Made by a program: the position numbers and the translations under genes. A stretch of 64,000 nt of DNA from the NCBI GenBank assembly GCA_036560485.1, contig DATBRC010000030.1, forward strand, positions 1-64,000, in the 5' to 3' direction. The DNA is from DATBRC01 sp036560485 (GTDB lineage: Bacteria > Pseudomonadota > Gammaproteobacteria > Burkholderiales > Burkholderiaceae_D). The notes below the pieces were generated by a model. It saw nothing but the letters and a program-made list of their open reading frames with translations, was not told the DNA's origin and did not search any database. Below are positions 8,973-17,568 of this stretch, one piece after another (the stretch's first letter is position 1; each line of letters opens with the position of its first letter).

Positions 8973-10649
8973 ATGGATAAGTTTTGGCTCAAATCGTATC
9001 CCGCCGATATTCCGGCGGAAATCGACTGCACCCAATATCGTTCACTCGTGCATTTGATAGAAGAAGCCTTCCGCAAATATGCGGATCGCCCGGCTTATAT
9101 CTGCATGGATAAATCGCTCACGTATGCCGAGGTCGATGCGCTGTCAAAAAAATTCGGCGCATGGCTGCAAAGCAAAGGCATGCAAAAAGGCACGCGTGTC
9201 GCCATCATGATGCCGAACGTGCTGCAATACCCAATTGCGATCGCAGCAATCCTGCGCGCCGGCTATGCAGTGGTTAACGTCAACCCGTTATACACGCCAC
9301 GCGAATTGGAACATCAGTTGATCGACTCCGGTGCAGAAGCCATCATCATCCTGGAAAACTTTGCGCACACGCTGGAAGCTGTGCTCGGCAAAACATCGGT
9401 CAAGCACGTCGTGGTCGCGCGGATGGGCGATTTGTTGGGCGGCGTCAAAGGGATGATCGTCAATTTCGTCGTGCGTAATGTGAAGAAGCTGGTGCCTGCG
9501 TTTTCGTTACCCGATAGCGTGTCCTTCAAGCGCATGCTGTCGGAAGCGTCGCGCATGACATTGAAACCGGTAGAGCTGACGCATGACGACATCGCGTTCC
9601 TGCAATATACCGGCGGCACCACCGGCGTATCGAAAGGCGCAACGCTGATACATAGGAACATGATCGCCAACGTACTGCAATCGGACGCATGGCTGCAACC
9701 ATCGTTGATGAAAGAACCGCGTGTCGATCAGTTGACGATCGTCTGCGCATTGCCGCTGTATCATGTCTATGCATTGACCGTGTGTTATTTGGTCGGCGTA
9801 CGCACCGGTGCAGTCAATCTGTTGATTCCCAATCCGCGCGACATACCCGGTTTTATCAAGGAGCTGTCGAAGTACAAATTCAATATGATTCCGGCAGTGA
9901 ATACTTTGTTTAACGGCTTGTTGAATAATCCGGAATTCGCGAAACTCGATTTCTCTTTTTTAAAGGTGACGCCAGCCGGCGGCATGGCAGTGCAAAAAGT
10001 TGTGGCAGAAAAATGGTTCAATGTCACCGGTTCACCGATCGCAGAAGGTTACGGATTGTCGGAGACATCACCGATCGCCATTAGTAACCTGGCCGATAAC
10101 GCTGAATACAATGGGACCATCGGCATACCATTTCCGTCAACAGACATCATGATTCTGGATGAGGAGGGAAGGCCGGTACCAATCGGCCAACCAGGCGAGA
10201 TTGCGATCAGAGGCCCGCAAGTGATGACCGGTTACTGGAAGCGTCCGGACGAGACAGCCAAAGTCATGACGCCCGATGGATTTTTCAAGTCGGGCGATAT
10301 TGGCGTGATGGATGCGAACGGTTATATCAAAATCGTCGACCGCAAGAAAGACATGATCCTGGTGTCCGGCTTCAATGTGTATCCGAACGAGATTGAAGGC
10401 GTGGTCGCCGAGCATTCAGGCGTGCTGGAATGCGCTTGTGTCGGTGTGCCGGATGAGCATACGGGTGAGGCAGTGAAGTTGTATGTGGTGCGCAAGGATC
10501 CGGCATTGACGGTGGAGCAGTTGACGACGTATTGCAAAAAACAGTTCACCGGATACAAGCGGCCTAAGTACATTGAGTTTCGCGATCAGTTGCCGAAGTC
10601 GAATGTGGGGAAGATTTTGCGGCGGGAGTTGCGGGATGAGAAGAAGTAG
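8973..10649 (+). CDS. fadD: Long-chain-fatty-acid--CoA ligase
   Basis: A 558-residue acyl-adenylate-forming enzyme that activates long-chain fatty acids to acyl-CoA through an acyl-AMP intermediate at the inner membrane. The AMP-binding P-loop is YTGGTTGVSKGATLIHRN (~213-230). Later motifs are EGYGLSETSP (~353) and the hinge GDIGVMDANGYIKIVDRKKDMI with the downstream GFNVYPNEIE. The catalytic lysine region SNVGKILRRELR is intact at the C-terminus. The ATG follows AAGAGGG at ideal spacing. The gene stands alone between an aminopeptidase and a short AT-rich pocket. Confidence 0.95.
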   Translation: MDKFWLKSYPADIPAEIDCTQYRSLVHLIEEAFRKYADRPAYICMDKSLTYAEVDALSKKFGAWLQSKGMQKGTRVAIMMPNVLQYPIAIAAILRAGYAVVNVNPLYTPRELEHQLIDSGAEAIIILENFAHTLEAVLGKTSVKHVVVARMGDLLGGVKGMIVNFVVRNVKKLVPAFSLPDSVSFKRMLSEASRMTLKPVELTHDDIAFLQYTGGTTGVSKGATLIHRNMIANVLQSDAWLQPSLMKEPRVDQLTIVCALPLYHVYALTVCYLVGVRTGAVNLLIPNPRDIPGFIKELSKYKFNMIPAVNTLFNGLLNNPEFAKLDFSFLKVTPAGGMAVQKVVAEKWFNVTGSPIAEGYGLSETSPIAISNLADNAEYNGTIGIPFPSTDIMILDEEGRPVPIGQPGEIAIRGPQVMTGYWKRPDETAKVMTPDGFFKSGDIGVMDANGYIKIVDRKKDMILVSGFNVYPNEIEGVVAEHSGVLECACVGVPDEHTGEAVKLYVVRKDPALTVEQLTTYCKKQFTGYKRPKYIEFRDQLPKSNVGKILRRELRDEKK

Positions 10650-10856
10650 GTTGTTTTTGGCAGCATAAAAAGAATATCGTATCTGAGATCGTGAAGTTCA
10701 CTTTTTGAATGTCTTCTTCTATAGCGGCCATTTTGGCGAAATAATTAAAATCTAAAATGCGCTCACCAAATGCTCGGAAAATCGGAGGAAATACACTCTT
10801 GCGTTATAAATTCTTATGTTCTACTCCCTATTATAAATTTCAATATGGAAGGTAAA

Positions 10857-11372
10857 ATGAAAAAAATAATATTGTCTACGTTCATTTTTTTTGTGGCGAG
10901 TTTCAATACTTTCTCACAAGAGATGTCGAAAGATACTTTCCTCAAAATTATGTCGAGTTTGGGAGCTACTCAGTATTGGTCGAAAGGGCCTGCATCGCTT
11001 ATGTTCTACTGCACGAAAACATATCCTGATACATCGCAAGTCGTTCAGCGGGACTACCTAAATTGGAAGAAGAAGGATGCTGCATTTAACATTAGGATCG
11101 ACAAAATCCAGGATTTTTTCGCGCCCGAGATGGCTAAAATATCGAAAAAAACCGTTGATCAATGGAACGTACACCTTACAAAAATGATCGACGATCAGGT
11201 CACAGAAAAATTTATTCTCGCCGCCGATGACTCCAAACGACATTCTTTATGTGGAGATTTTTCAACTTTACTCTCCAATATGTTTGCAGAGGATCTTATT
11301 AAACCACGAGTAATAATGGCGACAGAAGAGTTGGAAGGCTTGAAAGCGGGAGCCCTGAAAAATACCAAGTAA
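10857..11372 (+). CDS. Unknown exported protein
   Basis: A 171-residue protein I do not recognise. Start ATG 10857 is chosen over the longer reading from 10770 because GGAAGG (10847-10852) precedes it and it begins with a clean signal peptide (MKKIILSTFIFFVASFNTFSQ). The mature part is hydrophilic, mostly helical in appearance, with only two cysteines (in FYCTKTYP and SLCGDF), which could form one disulfide. AT content is visibly higher than in flanking fadD, as for the next gene, hinting at acquisition. A periplasmic location is the only safe prediction. Confidence 0.65.
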   Translation: MKKIILSTFIFFVASFNTFSQEMSKDTFLKIMSSLGATQYWSKGPASLMFYCTKTYPDTSQVVQRDYLNWKKKDAAFNIRIDKIQDFFAPEMAKISKKTVDQWNVHLTKMIDDQVTEKFILAADDSKRHSLCGDFSTLLSNMFAEDLIKPRVIMATEELEGLKAGALKNTK

Positions 11373-11425
11373 TCAGCAGCGTATGAAAAGGCTATTTATT
11401 AAATTTTTTTAAATAAGGAGGGTAC

Positions 11426-11617
11426 ATGAAAAATATTATTTACTTCGTTTTGATGACACTTTTTTTGTTGGCAGGCATTAGAGGTGTTTTTTCGGGTGAA
11501 ACTTCAAGCGAAGTAATTATGCTGGAGTTCCTATTTGGTTTTGTCTGCGCTGCTGCAATTTGGCAGAACAAAAAATCCGCAAAAAACAAAGAAAAGGAAT
11601 GGAAAGATTTGATTTAA
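11426..11617 (+). CDS. Unknown small membrane protein
   Basis: 63 residues with two hydrophobic helices (about 4-20 and 28-46) and a lysine-rich tail (NKKSAKNKEKEWKD). A very strong Shine-Dalgarno AAGGAGGG (11415-11422) stands 3 bases before the ATG, which supports a real gene despite the length. It follows the unknown exported protein by 53 bases on the same strand and shares its AT-rich composition, so the two may form one unit. No family is recognised. Confidence 0.6.
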   Translation: MKNIIYFVLMTLFLLAGIRGVFSGETSSEVIMLEFLFGFVCAAAIWQNKKSAKNKEKEWKDLI

Positions 11618-11752
11618 CACTGCGCTCCTCACGGAGAAAATGCACTGGTTAATGTATTTTTTGAGTGACCGCTTTCTGAATAGTGCTACGTCAGCGTAGG
11701 GCGCAACTGAGACGATCAGAATACGGTTGAAATACCGCTAAATATTTCAAGG

Positions 11753-12157
11753 CTATACCGCTGGCGGCAATTTCCGCGGCCTCCCATCGTCCCCAGTAGC
11801 GACATAAGTCAGCGTCGCCTCAGTCACCTTCACCGTCTCCGCCTGCAACCGATTCCGTTCCGCATACACTTCAACATTAACAGTGATCGATGTGTTGCCG
11901 ATTTTGACAATGTCCGCATAAAACGATAACAAGTCGCCAACGAATACCGGGTGCTTGAACAAAAACGAATTCACCGCAATGGTAGCGACGCGTCCATTGG
12001 CACGACGTACCGCAGGCAGCGATCCGGCGATATCGACTTGCGCCATGATCCATCCGCCGAATACATCGCCGTACACATTGGCATCGGACGGCATCGGCAT
12101 CACACGCAGATACGGTACTTTGCCTTCCGGTAACGGGGTGTAGTGATTATTGCTCAT
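11753..12157 (-). CDS. yciA: Acyl-CoA thioesterase, YciA-type hotdog fold
   Basis: 134 residues. The sequence MPMPSDANVYGDVFGGWIMAQVDIAGS near the N-terminus is the hotdog-fold thioesterase signature of YciA/ACOT-type enzymes, with the conserved Asp/Asn and GGW motif. FLFKHPVFVGDLLSFYADI follows. Such enzymes hydrolyse short to medium acyl-CoAs. The start at 12157 is chosen because AAGAGGAGAATC precedes it; the reading can extend to 12199 but without a ribosome-binding site. Gene stands between the unknown pocket and the divergent ATM1-type exporter. Confidence 0.9.
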   Translation of the reverse strand: MSNNHYTPLPEGKVPYLRVMPMPSDANVYGDVFGGWIMAQVDIAGSLPAVRRANGRVATIAVNSFLFKHPVFVGDLLSFYADIVKIGNTSITVNVEVYAERNRLQAETVKVTEATLTYVATGDDGRPRKLPPAV

Positions 12158-12257
12158 GCGTGATTCTCCTCTTGAATTTTCTGAAAACGCTACAATCACT
12201 AGAATCTATAAACTAGATTACCAGCATATTTCATTTTGATCAGCCACAAAGATTCCT

Positions 12258-14135
12258 ATGCGCCGTTATTCCGCCTCATCTAGCCCAGCCGAAGTTGTCA
12301 AATCTGACACGCCGCGCAATGATTGGGCCACTTTAAAAACCTTGTTCCCGTATCTGTGGGCATATAAATGGCGCGTGATGCTGGCGCTGGTGTTTTTGAT
12401 CGGCGCCAAGCTGGCTAACGTTGGTGTGCCATTGGTGCTGAAAGCGTTGATCGATCATATGACGATCAGCCCCAAGAATCCGCAAGCCTTGCTGGTACTG
12501 CCGCTCGGCATTCTTGTCGCGTATGGTGCGTTGCGTCTGTGTACGACCTTGTTTACCGAGCTGCGCGAATTTGTTTTTGCCAAAGTCACACAGCGCGCAG
12601 TGCGCACGATTGCGCTGAAAGTATTTCGCCATCTGCATTCGCTGTCGTTGCGTTTTCATTTGAATCGGCAGACCGGCGGCATGACGCGCGATATCGAGCG
12701 CGGTACGCGCGGGATTTCATCGCTGGTGTCGTACACGCTGTTCAGTATTTTGCCGACGCTGGTTGAGATTGCATTGGTGATCGGCTATCTGGTGCTGCAT
12801 TACGATATCTGGTTCTCTGTGATCACGTTTTCTGCATTGGTTGTTTATGTTGCGTTCACGGTGTTCGTCACGGAATGGCGCACGCATTTCCGCCGCACGA
12901 TGAACGATCTGGATTCGAAGGCGAATACCAAGGCAATCGATTCGCTGATCAATTATGAAACGGTCAAATACTTCAGCAATGAAGATTACGAAGCCAATCG
13001 TTATGACGACGGCTTGCGCCGATATGAAACGGCGGCGGTGAAATCGCAATCGTCGCTGTCGATATTGAATACCGGCCAGTCGGCAGTCATCGCGATTGCC
13101 GTCACGTTGATTTTATGGCGTGCGACGCAAGGTGTGATTGACGGGAAAATGACATTGGGCGATCTGGTGCTGGTGAATTCTTTCATGATCCAGTTGTATA
13201 TTCCGCTCAATTTCCTCGGCGTGATTTATCGCGAGATCAAACAGAGCTTGGCGGATATGGAGCGTCTGTTCACGTTGCTGGAACAGCATCGTGAAATCGC
13301 CGATGCGCCTACTGCACATCCACTGCATGTCAAAGGCGCAGAGGTGCGATTCGCACACGTCAATTTCAGTTATGAAACCAAGCGGCAGATTTTGTTCGAT
13401 GTCGATTTCACTATTCCAGCCGGTACCACGACGGCCGTGGTCGGACATAGTGGCTCCGGCAAATCAACCTTGTCGCGTTTGTTGTTCCGTTTTTACGATG
13501 TCAACGATGGCCGCATCACAATCGATGGCCAGGACTTGCGCGATGTGACGCAGACATCGTTGCGTCAGGCGATCGGCATCGTGCCGCAAGATACCGTGTT
13601 GTTCAACGATACGATCGAATACAACATTGCCTATGGCAAGCCGGGTGCTGCAAAAGATGAAATCATCGCAGCGGCGAGGGCTGCATCGATTCATGAATTT
13701 ATCGAATCGCTGCCGGACGGTTATGCGACGATGGTCGGTGAGCGCGGCTTGAAATTGTCCGGCGGAGAAAAGCAGCGTGTGGCGATCGCGCGGACCTTGC
13801 TGAAAAATCCGGCGATATTGATTTTCGATGAGGCGACATCGGCGCTCGATTCCAAAGCAGAGCAAGCGATTCAAACTCAATTGAAAGAGATTGCAAAAGA
13901 CAGAACAACTTTAGTCATCGCACATCGCTTGTCGACGATTGCCGATGCAGCGCAGATTTTGGTGCTGGAGCATGGACGCATCATCGAGCGCGGCACGCAT
14001 GCGCAACTGTTGGTGGCCGAAGGTGCGTATGCGCAGATGTGGGCGCGACAGCAGGCGCGCCAGGATGCAGGTTTGCCGGTGTCGGATTCACCTTTGCGTG
14101 ATGATGGAATCGATGTCGCCGAGATTGCTGCGTAG
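12258..14135 (+). CDS. ATM1-type ABC exporter (fused permease-ATPase)
   Basis: 625 residues: an N-terminal six-helix exporter domain (about 40-330) and a C-terminal ATPase. ATPase motifs are Walker A GHSGSGKST, Q-loop VPQDTVLFND, signature LSGGEKQRVAIA, Walker B AILIFDEATSALD and switch VIAHRLST. The membrane domain contains NYETVKYFSNEDYE, typical of the ATM1/HMT1 heavy-metal and glutathione-conjugate exporter group. It likely exports glutathione-complexed metals or persulfide species from the cytoplasm. The C-terminal ~25 residues are poorly conserved. It appears to be monocistronic. Confidence 0.92.
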   Translation: MRRYSASSSPAEVVKSDTPRNDWATLKTLFPYLWAYKWRVMLALVFLIGAKLANVGVPLVLKALIDHMTISPKNPQALLVLPLGILVAYGALRLCTTLFTELREFVFAKVTQRAVRTIALKVFRHLHSLSLRFHLNRQTGGMTRDIERGTRGISSLVSYTLFSILPTLVEIALVIGYLVLHYDIWFSVITFSALVVYVAFTVFVTEWRTHFRRTMNDLDSKANTKAIDSLINYETVKYFSNEDYEANRYDDGLRRYETAAVKSQSSLSILNTGQSAVIAIAVTLILWRATQGVIDGKMTLGDLVLVNSFMIQLYIPLNFLGVIYREIKQSLADMERLFTLLEQHREIADAPTAHPLHVKGAEVRFAHVNFSYETKRQILFDVDFTIPAGTTTAVVGHSGSGKSTLSRLLFRFYDVNDGRITIDGQDLRDVTQTSLRQAIGIVPQDTVLFNDTIEYNIAYGKPGAAKDEIIAAARAASIHEFIESLPDGYATMVGERGLKLSGGEKQRVAIARTLLKNPAILIFDEATSALDSKAEQAIQTQLKEIAKDRTTLVIAHRLSTIADAAQILVLEHGRIIERGTHAQLLVAEGAYAQMWARQQARQDAGLPVSDSPLRDDGIDVAEIAA

Positions 14136-14207
14136 TTTTGAAAATGGCGTTCGAAAATGATGGCGGCAGTATAAAAATTGCAAGCGAGGCGCAAGCGATA
14201 CATAAGT

Positions 14208-14229
14208 GAAATACAAGCGAAATACAAGC
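14208..14229. repeat. 11-bp tandem duplication GAAATACAAGC x2
   Basis: Two adjacent exact copies of GAAATACAAGC (14208-14218, 14219-14229) lie in the 161-base gap between the exporter gene and gdhA. This may be simple slippage or a duplicated regulator half-site about 70 bases before the gdhA start. Confidence 0.6.
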
Positions 14230-14296
14230 TTCCCGTGCGTGAGAAATGCGCATAGAATTAATTTGCAGATACATGCATACAAAGAAGGAAGATCGT

Positions 14297-15583
14297 ATGG
14301 CAACGCAACATGAAACACACTCGTTTATTGCGCCCGATGAGCTTGGCCCGTGGGGCGTCTATCTTGAACAAATCGACCGCGTTACACCTTATTTGGGATA
14401 TTTGGCGCGCTGGGTAGAAACGCTCAAGCGGCCGAAGCTGATTTTAATTGTCGATGTGCCAATCGAACGAGACGATGGCACGATTGCACATTTTGAAGGT
14501 TATCGCATTCAGCACAACACGTCGCGCGGACCAGGCAAGGGCGGCGTGCGTTTCCATCAAAGTGTGACGCTGTCGGAAGTGATGGCGTTGTCGGCATGGA
14601 TGACCGTCAAGAACGCTGCGGTGAATGTGCCGTATGGCGGTGCAAAAGGTGGTGTCAGGGTTGATCCGAAAACGTTATCGCGAGGCGAACTGGAACGCAT
14701 GACGCGGCGTTATACCAGTGAGATCGGCCATATCATCGGCCCTGCCAAAGACATCCCCGCGCCAGACGTCAACACCAATGAACAAATCATGGCGTGGATG
14801 ATGGATACCTATTCGATGAATGAGGGTGTCACCGCATCGGGCGTGGTCACCGGCAAGCCGATTTCTCTCGGCGGAAGTTTGGGACGGCAGGAAGCAACCG
14901 GGCGCGGCGTATTCGTGGTCGCTTGTGAGGCAGCGCTCAAATGCGGAATGGACATTCAGCAGGCACGCATTGCGGTGCAAGGTTTCGGCAATGTCGGCAG
15001 CGTGTCTGCACGTCTGTTTAGCGAAGCAGGCGCCAAGGTGGTTGCCGTGCAAGACCATGTGACAACCATCGTGAACGACAAAGGGCTGGATACGATTGCG
15101 TTGCATGCACACGTGCAGCAGCATGGCAGTGTGAAAGGATTTGCGGGTAGTGAAGAGCTGAAAGACGGTAACGAATTCTGGGCGCTCGATTGCGATATCC
15201 TGGTGCCAGCCGCGTTGGAACAGCAGATCACTGCTGCCAATGCCAATCGCATCCGCGCCAAAATTATTGTGGAAGGTGCCAACGGCCCGACCACACCGGC
15301 AGCTGACGATATCTTGCGTGATAAAGGCGTGTTGATCGTGCCGGACGTGATTGCCAATGCAGGTGGCGTGACGGTCAGCTACTTTGAATGGGTGCAGGAT
15401 TTCTCCAGCTTTTTCTGGCCGGTGGAAGAAATCAATTTGCGATTGACGCGCATCATGCGCGAAGCATTTGCGGCAGTATGGCAATTGGCTGAAGAGAAAA
15501 AAGTGACGTTGCGTACAGCAGCATTTATTGTCGGCTGCACGCGTGTGCTGCAAGCGCATGAGATGCGCGGTTTGTATCCATAA
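14297..15583 (+). CDS. gdhA: Glutamate dehydrogenase
   Basis: 428 residues, the hexameric Glu/Leu/Phe/Val dehydrogenase class that interconverts glutamate with 2-oxoglutarate and ammonia. Visible are the glutamate-binding and catalytic-lysine region PYGGAKGGVRVDP (~115), the KDIPAPDVNTN segment (~150) and the Rossmann motif QGFGNVGSVSARLF (~228). Start ATG 14297 follows GAAGGAAG; the reading open to 14246 is upstream of this site. It is followed after only 9 bases by an amino-acid ABC ATPase. Cofactor preference cannot be fixed by eye. Confidence 0.93.
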   Translation: MATQHETHSFIAPDELGPWGVYLEQIDRVTPYLGYLARWVETLKRPKLILIVDVPIERDDGTIAHFEGYRIQHNTSRGPGKGGVRFHQSVTLSEVMALSAWMTVKNAAVNVPYGGAKGGVRVDPKTLSRGELERMTRRYTSEIGHIIGPAKDIPAPDVNTNEQIMAWMMDTYSMNEGVTASGVVTGKPISLGGSLGRQEATGRGVFVVACEAALKCGMDIQQARIAVQGFGNVGSVSARLFSEAGAKVVAVQDHVTTIVNDKGLDTIALHAHVQQHGSVKGFAGSEELKDGNEFWALDCDILVPAALEQQITAANANRIRAKIIVEGANGPTTPAADDILRDKGVLIVPDVIANAGGVTVSYFEWVQDFSSFFWPVEEINLRLTRIMREAFAAVWQLAEEKKVTLRTAAFIVGCTRVLQAHEMRGLYP

Positions 15584-15592
15584 GCGCATCGC

Positions 15593-16318
15593 ATGATTGA
15601 ATTTAAAAACGTCAGCAAATGGTATCGCAGTTTTCAGGCATTGAACAACTGTAGTACGCATGTTTCGAAAGGCGAAGTCGTGGTCGTGTGCGGCCCATCT
15701 GGTGCAGGGAAATCAACGCTGATCAAAACGGTCAATGGTTTGGAATCTTTTCAGCAAGGTGAAATTCTGGTCGATTCCATTTCGGTGGGTGATCCAAAAA
15801 CGCAACTGCCGAAACTGCGGGCACGCATCGGCATGGTGTTTCAACATTTTGAATTGTTTCCGCATCTATCTATTCGAGATAATTTGACGATCGGGCAAAT
15901 CAAGGTGCTGGGCCGCAGTGTGGAGCAAGCAACCGAAAATGGTTTGCGTTATCTGGATCGCGTGGGTTTGATCGCGCAGCAAGACAAATTGCCTGCGCAA
16001 TTATCAAGCGGTCAGCAGCAACGCGTTGCAATTGCACGTGCGCTGGCGATGGATCCGATTGCGATGCTGTTCGATGAGCCGACCTCGGCACTGGATCCGG
16101 AAATGATTAATGAGGTGCTCGATGTCATGGCCGGCTTGGCGCAGGATGGCATGACGATGATGGTGGTGACGCATGAGATGAAATTTGCGCAGAAGGTCGC
16201 ACATCGTATCGTGTTCATGGATCACGGTTGTATCGTTGAAGATTGCAGGAAGGACGATTTTTTCAATGCGCCGCGCTCGGAGCGTGCTCGCGATTTCCTG
16301 TCGAAAATCATTCACTGA
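15593..16318 (+). CDS. gltL: Polar amino acid ABC transporter ATPase (GltL/GlnQ-type)
   Basis: 241 residues, a complete ATPase of the polar amino acid uptake class: Walker A GPSGAGKST, Q-loop VFQHFELFPHL, signature LSSGQQQRVAIARAL, Walker B AMLFDEPTSALDPE, switch VVTHEM. It should energise glutamate/aspartate uptake. What is odd is that no periplasmic binding protein or permease gene is present on either side. In related Burkholderiales I recall gdhA followed by gltI-gltJ-gltK-gltL; here gltL follows gdhA after 9 bases, as if the three middle genes were removed. The assignment as gltL rather than glnQ rests on that context. Confidence 0.82.
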   Translation: MIEFKNVSKWYRSFQALNNCSTHVSKGEVVVVCGPSGAGKSTLIKTVNGLESFQQGEILVDSISVGDPKTQLPKLRARIGMVFQHFELFPHLSIRDNLTIGQIKVLGRSVEQATENGLRYLDRVGLIAQQDKLPAQLSSGQQQRVAIARALAMDPIAMLFDEPTSALDPEMINEVLDVMAGLAQDGMTMMVVTHEMKFAQKVAHRIVFMDHGCIVEDCRKDDFFNAPRSERARDFLSKIIH

Positions 16319-16343
16319 TAACTTTACACAGCCTAAGTAAAAC

Positions 16344-16424
16344 TGTCGTTCCCGCGCTGGCGGGAATCCATAGTGCCATTAATCAACCATACGCCGTATG
16401 GGTTCCCGCCTGCGCGGGAATGAC
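16344..16424. repeat. Paired GTTCCCGC/GCGGGAA palindromes (dRS3/REP-like)
   Basis: Two inverted copies of a ~27-base unit (GTCGTTCCCGCG-ctg-GCGGGAATCCAT at 16344-16371 and its near reverse complement at 16398-16424) are separated by 26 bases. Each unit is itself a short palindrome. The same unit, with a different 25-base spacer, recurs at 43099-43179. It lies in the gltL-pyrC gap. Confidence 0.9.
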
Positions 16425-16508
16425 AATGTTTTAAGGTATGTGGCTAGACTAGCCTTCGCAAGACCCGAGCAGCAGGTAAAATAACGGTATCTTTAAGAGA
16501 ATGCCGCT

Positions 16509-17555
16509 ATGTCAAACAATCCAAATCAATCCATCACCATTACCCGTCCCGACGATTGGCACCTGCATTTGCGCGATGGCGCCGCAATGGCGAGCGTGTT
16601 GCCGCATACGGCACGTCAGTTTGGCCGTGCGATCGTGATGCCTAATTTGAAGCCGCCAGTGACCACGACTGCGCAGGCAGTTGCTTATCGTGAGCGCATC
16701 CTTGCTGCACTGCCGGCCGGCATGCGCTTCGAGCCATTGATGACGCTGTACCTGACCAACAATACGCCGCCCGATGAAATTCGCCGCGCCAAAGACAGTG
16801 GCATCGTGCATGCAGTGAAGCTGTATCCGGCCGGTGCGACGACGAACTCCGATGCCGGCGTGACCGACTTGACCAAGTGTTATAAAACATTGGAAGTCAT
16901 GCAGGAAGTCGGCATGCCATTTCTGGTACATGGCGAAGTGACTGATCCGGTGGTAGATATTTTCGATCGCGAAGCAGTTTTTATCGAGCGCGTAATGCAA
17001 CCGTTGCGCACCGCGATGCCGCAATTGAAAGTGGTGTTCGAGCACATCACGACCAAGGATGCCGCGCAATATGTGATCGCAGAAGACAGCCATACTGCTG
17101 CGACGATCACTGCGCATCATTTGCTGTACAACCGCAATGAAATTTTCAAGGGCGGCATTCGCCCGCATTATTACTGTCTGCCGATCTTGAAGCGCGAAGA
17201 ACATCGCCTGGCTTTGGTACAGGCCGCGACGTCCGGTAATGCAAAATTTTTCCTCGGTACCGACTCTGCACCGCATCCGAAAGGATTGAAAGAACACGCT
17301 TGCGGTTGCGCCGGTTGTTACACTGCGCTGCATGCGATGGAATTGTATGCGCAGGCATTCGATCAGGTTGGTGCGCTGGATAAGCTGGAGGCATTTGCCA
17401 GTTTCAATGGCCCAGCGTTTTATCAGTTACCGCGCAATAGCGGTACGATCACATTGCAGCGCGAGACATGGACGTTGCCTGCTGAACTGCCGATGGGTGA
17501 CATGACCATTGTGCCGTTGAATGGTGGCGAGACAATTGACTGGAAATTGGTGTAA
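16509..17555 (+). CDS. pyrC: Dihydroorotase
   Basis: 348 residues, class II dihydroorotase of pyrimidine synthesis, converting carbamoyl aspartate to dihydroorotate. Zinc ligands and active-site motifs of the amidohydrolase barrel are visible: DDWHLHLRDG (~15-24), the carboxylated lysine in AVKLYPAGATTNSDAGV (~103), HGEVTDP (~140) and FLGTDSAPH (~250). Length equals that of E. coli PyrC. It is followed closely by a DUF3025 gene on the same strand. Confidence 0.97.
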   Translation: MSNNPNQSITITRPDDWHLHLRDGAAMASVLPHTARQFGRAIVMPNLKPPVTTTAQAVAYRERILAALPAGMRFEPLMTLYLTNNTPPDEIRRAKDSGIVHAVKLYPAGATTNSDAGVTDLTKCYKTLEVMQEVGMPFLVHGEVTDPVVDIFDREAVFIERVMQPLRTAMPQLKVVFEHITTKDAAQYVIAEDSHTAATITAHHLLYNRNEIFKGGIRPHYYCLPILKREEHRLALVQAATSGNAKFFLGTDSAPHPKGLKEHACGCAGCYTALHAMELYAQAFDQVGALDKLEAFASFNGPAFYQLPRNSGTITLQRETWTLPAELPMGDMTIVPLNGGETIDWKLV

Positions 17556-17568
17556 TGCCTGGTTCGAT

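Noticed and set aside
14675..15661. 328-codon open frame antisense to gdhA
   Set aside because: It mirrors the codon pattern of gdhA, is rich in His, Cys and Arg as shadow frames are, and shows no domain or ribosome-binding site.
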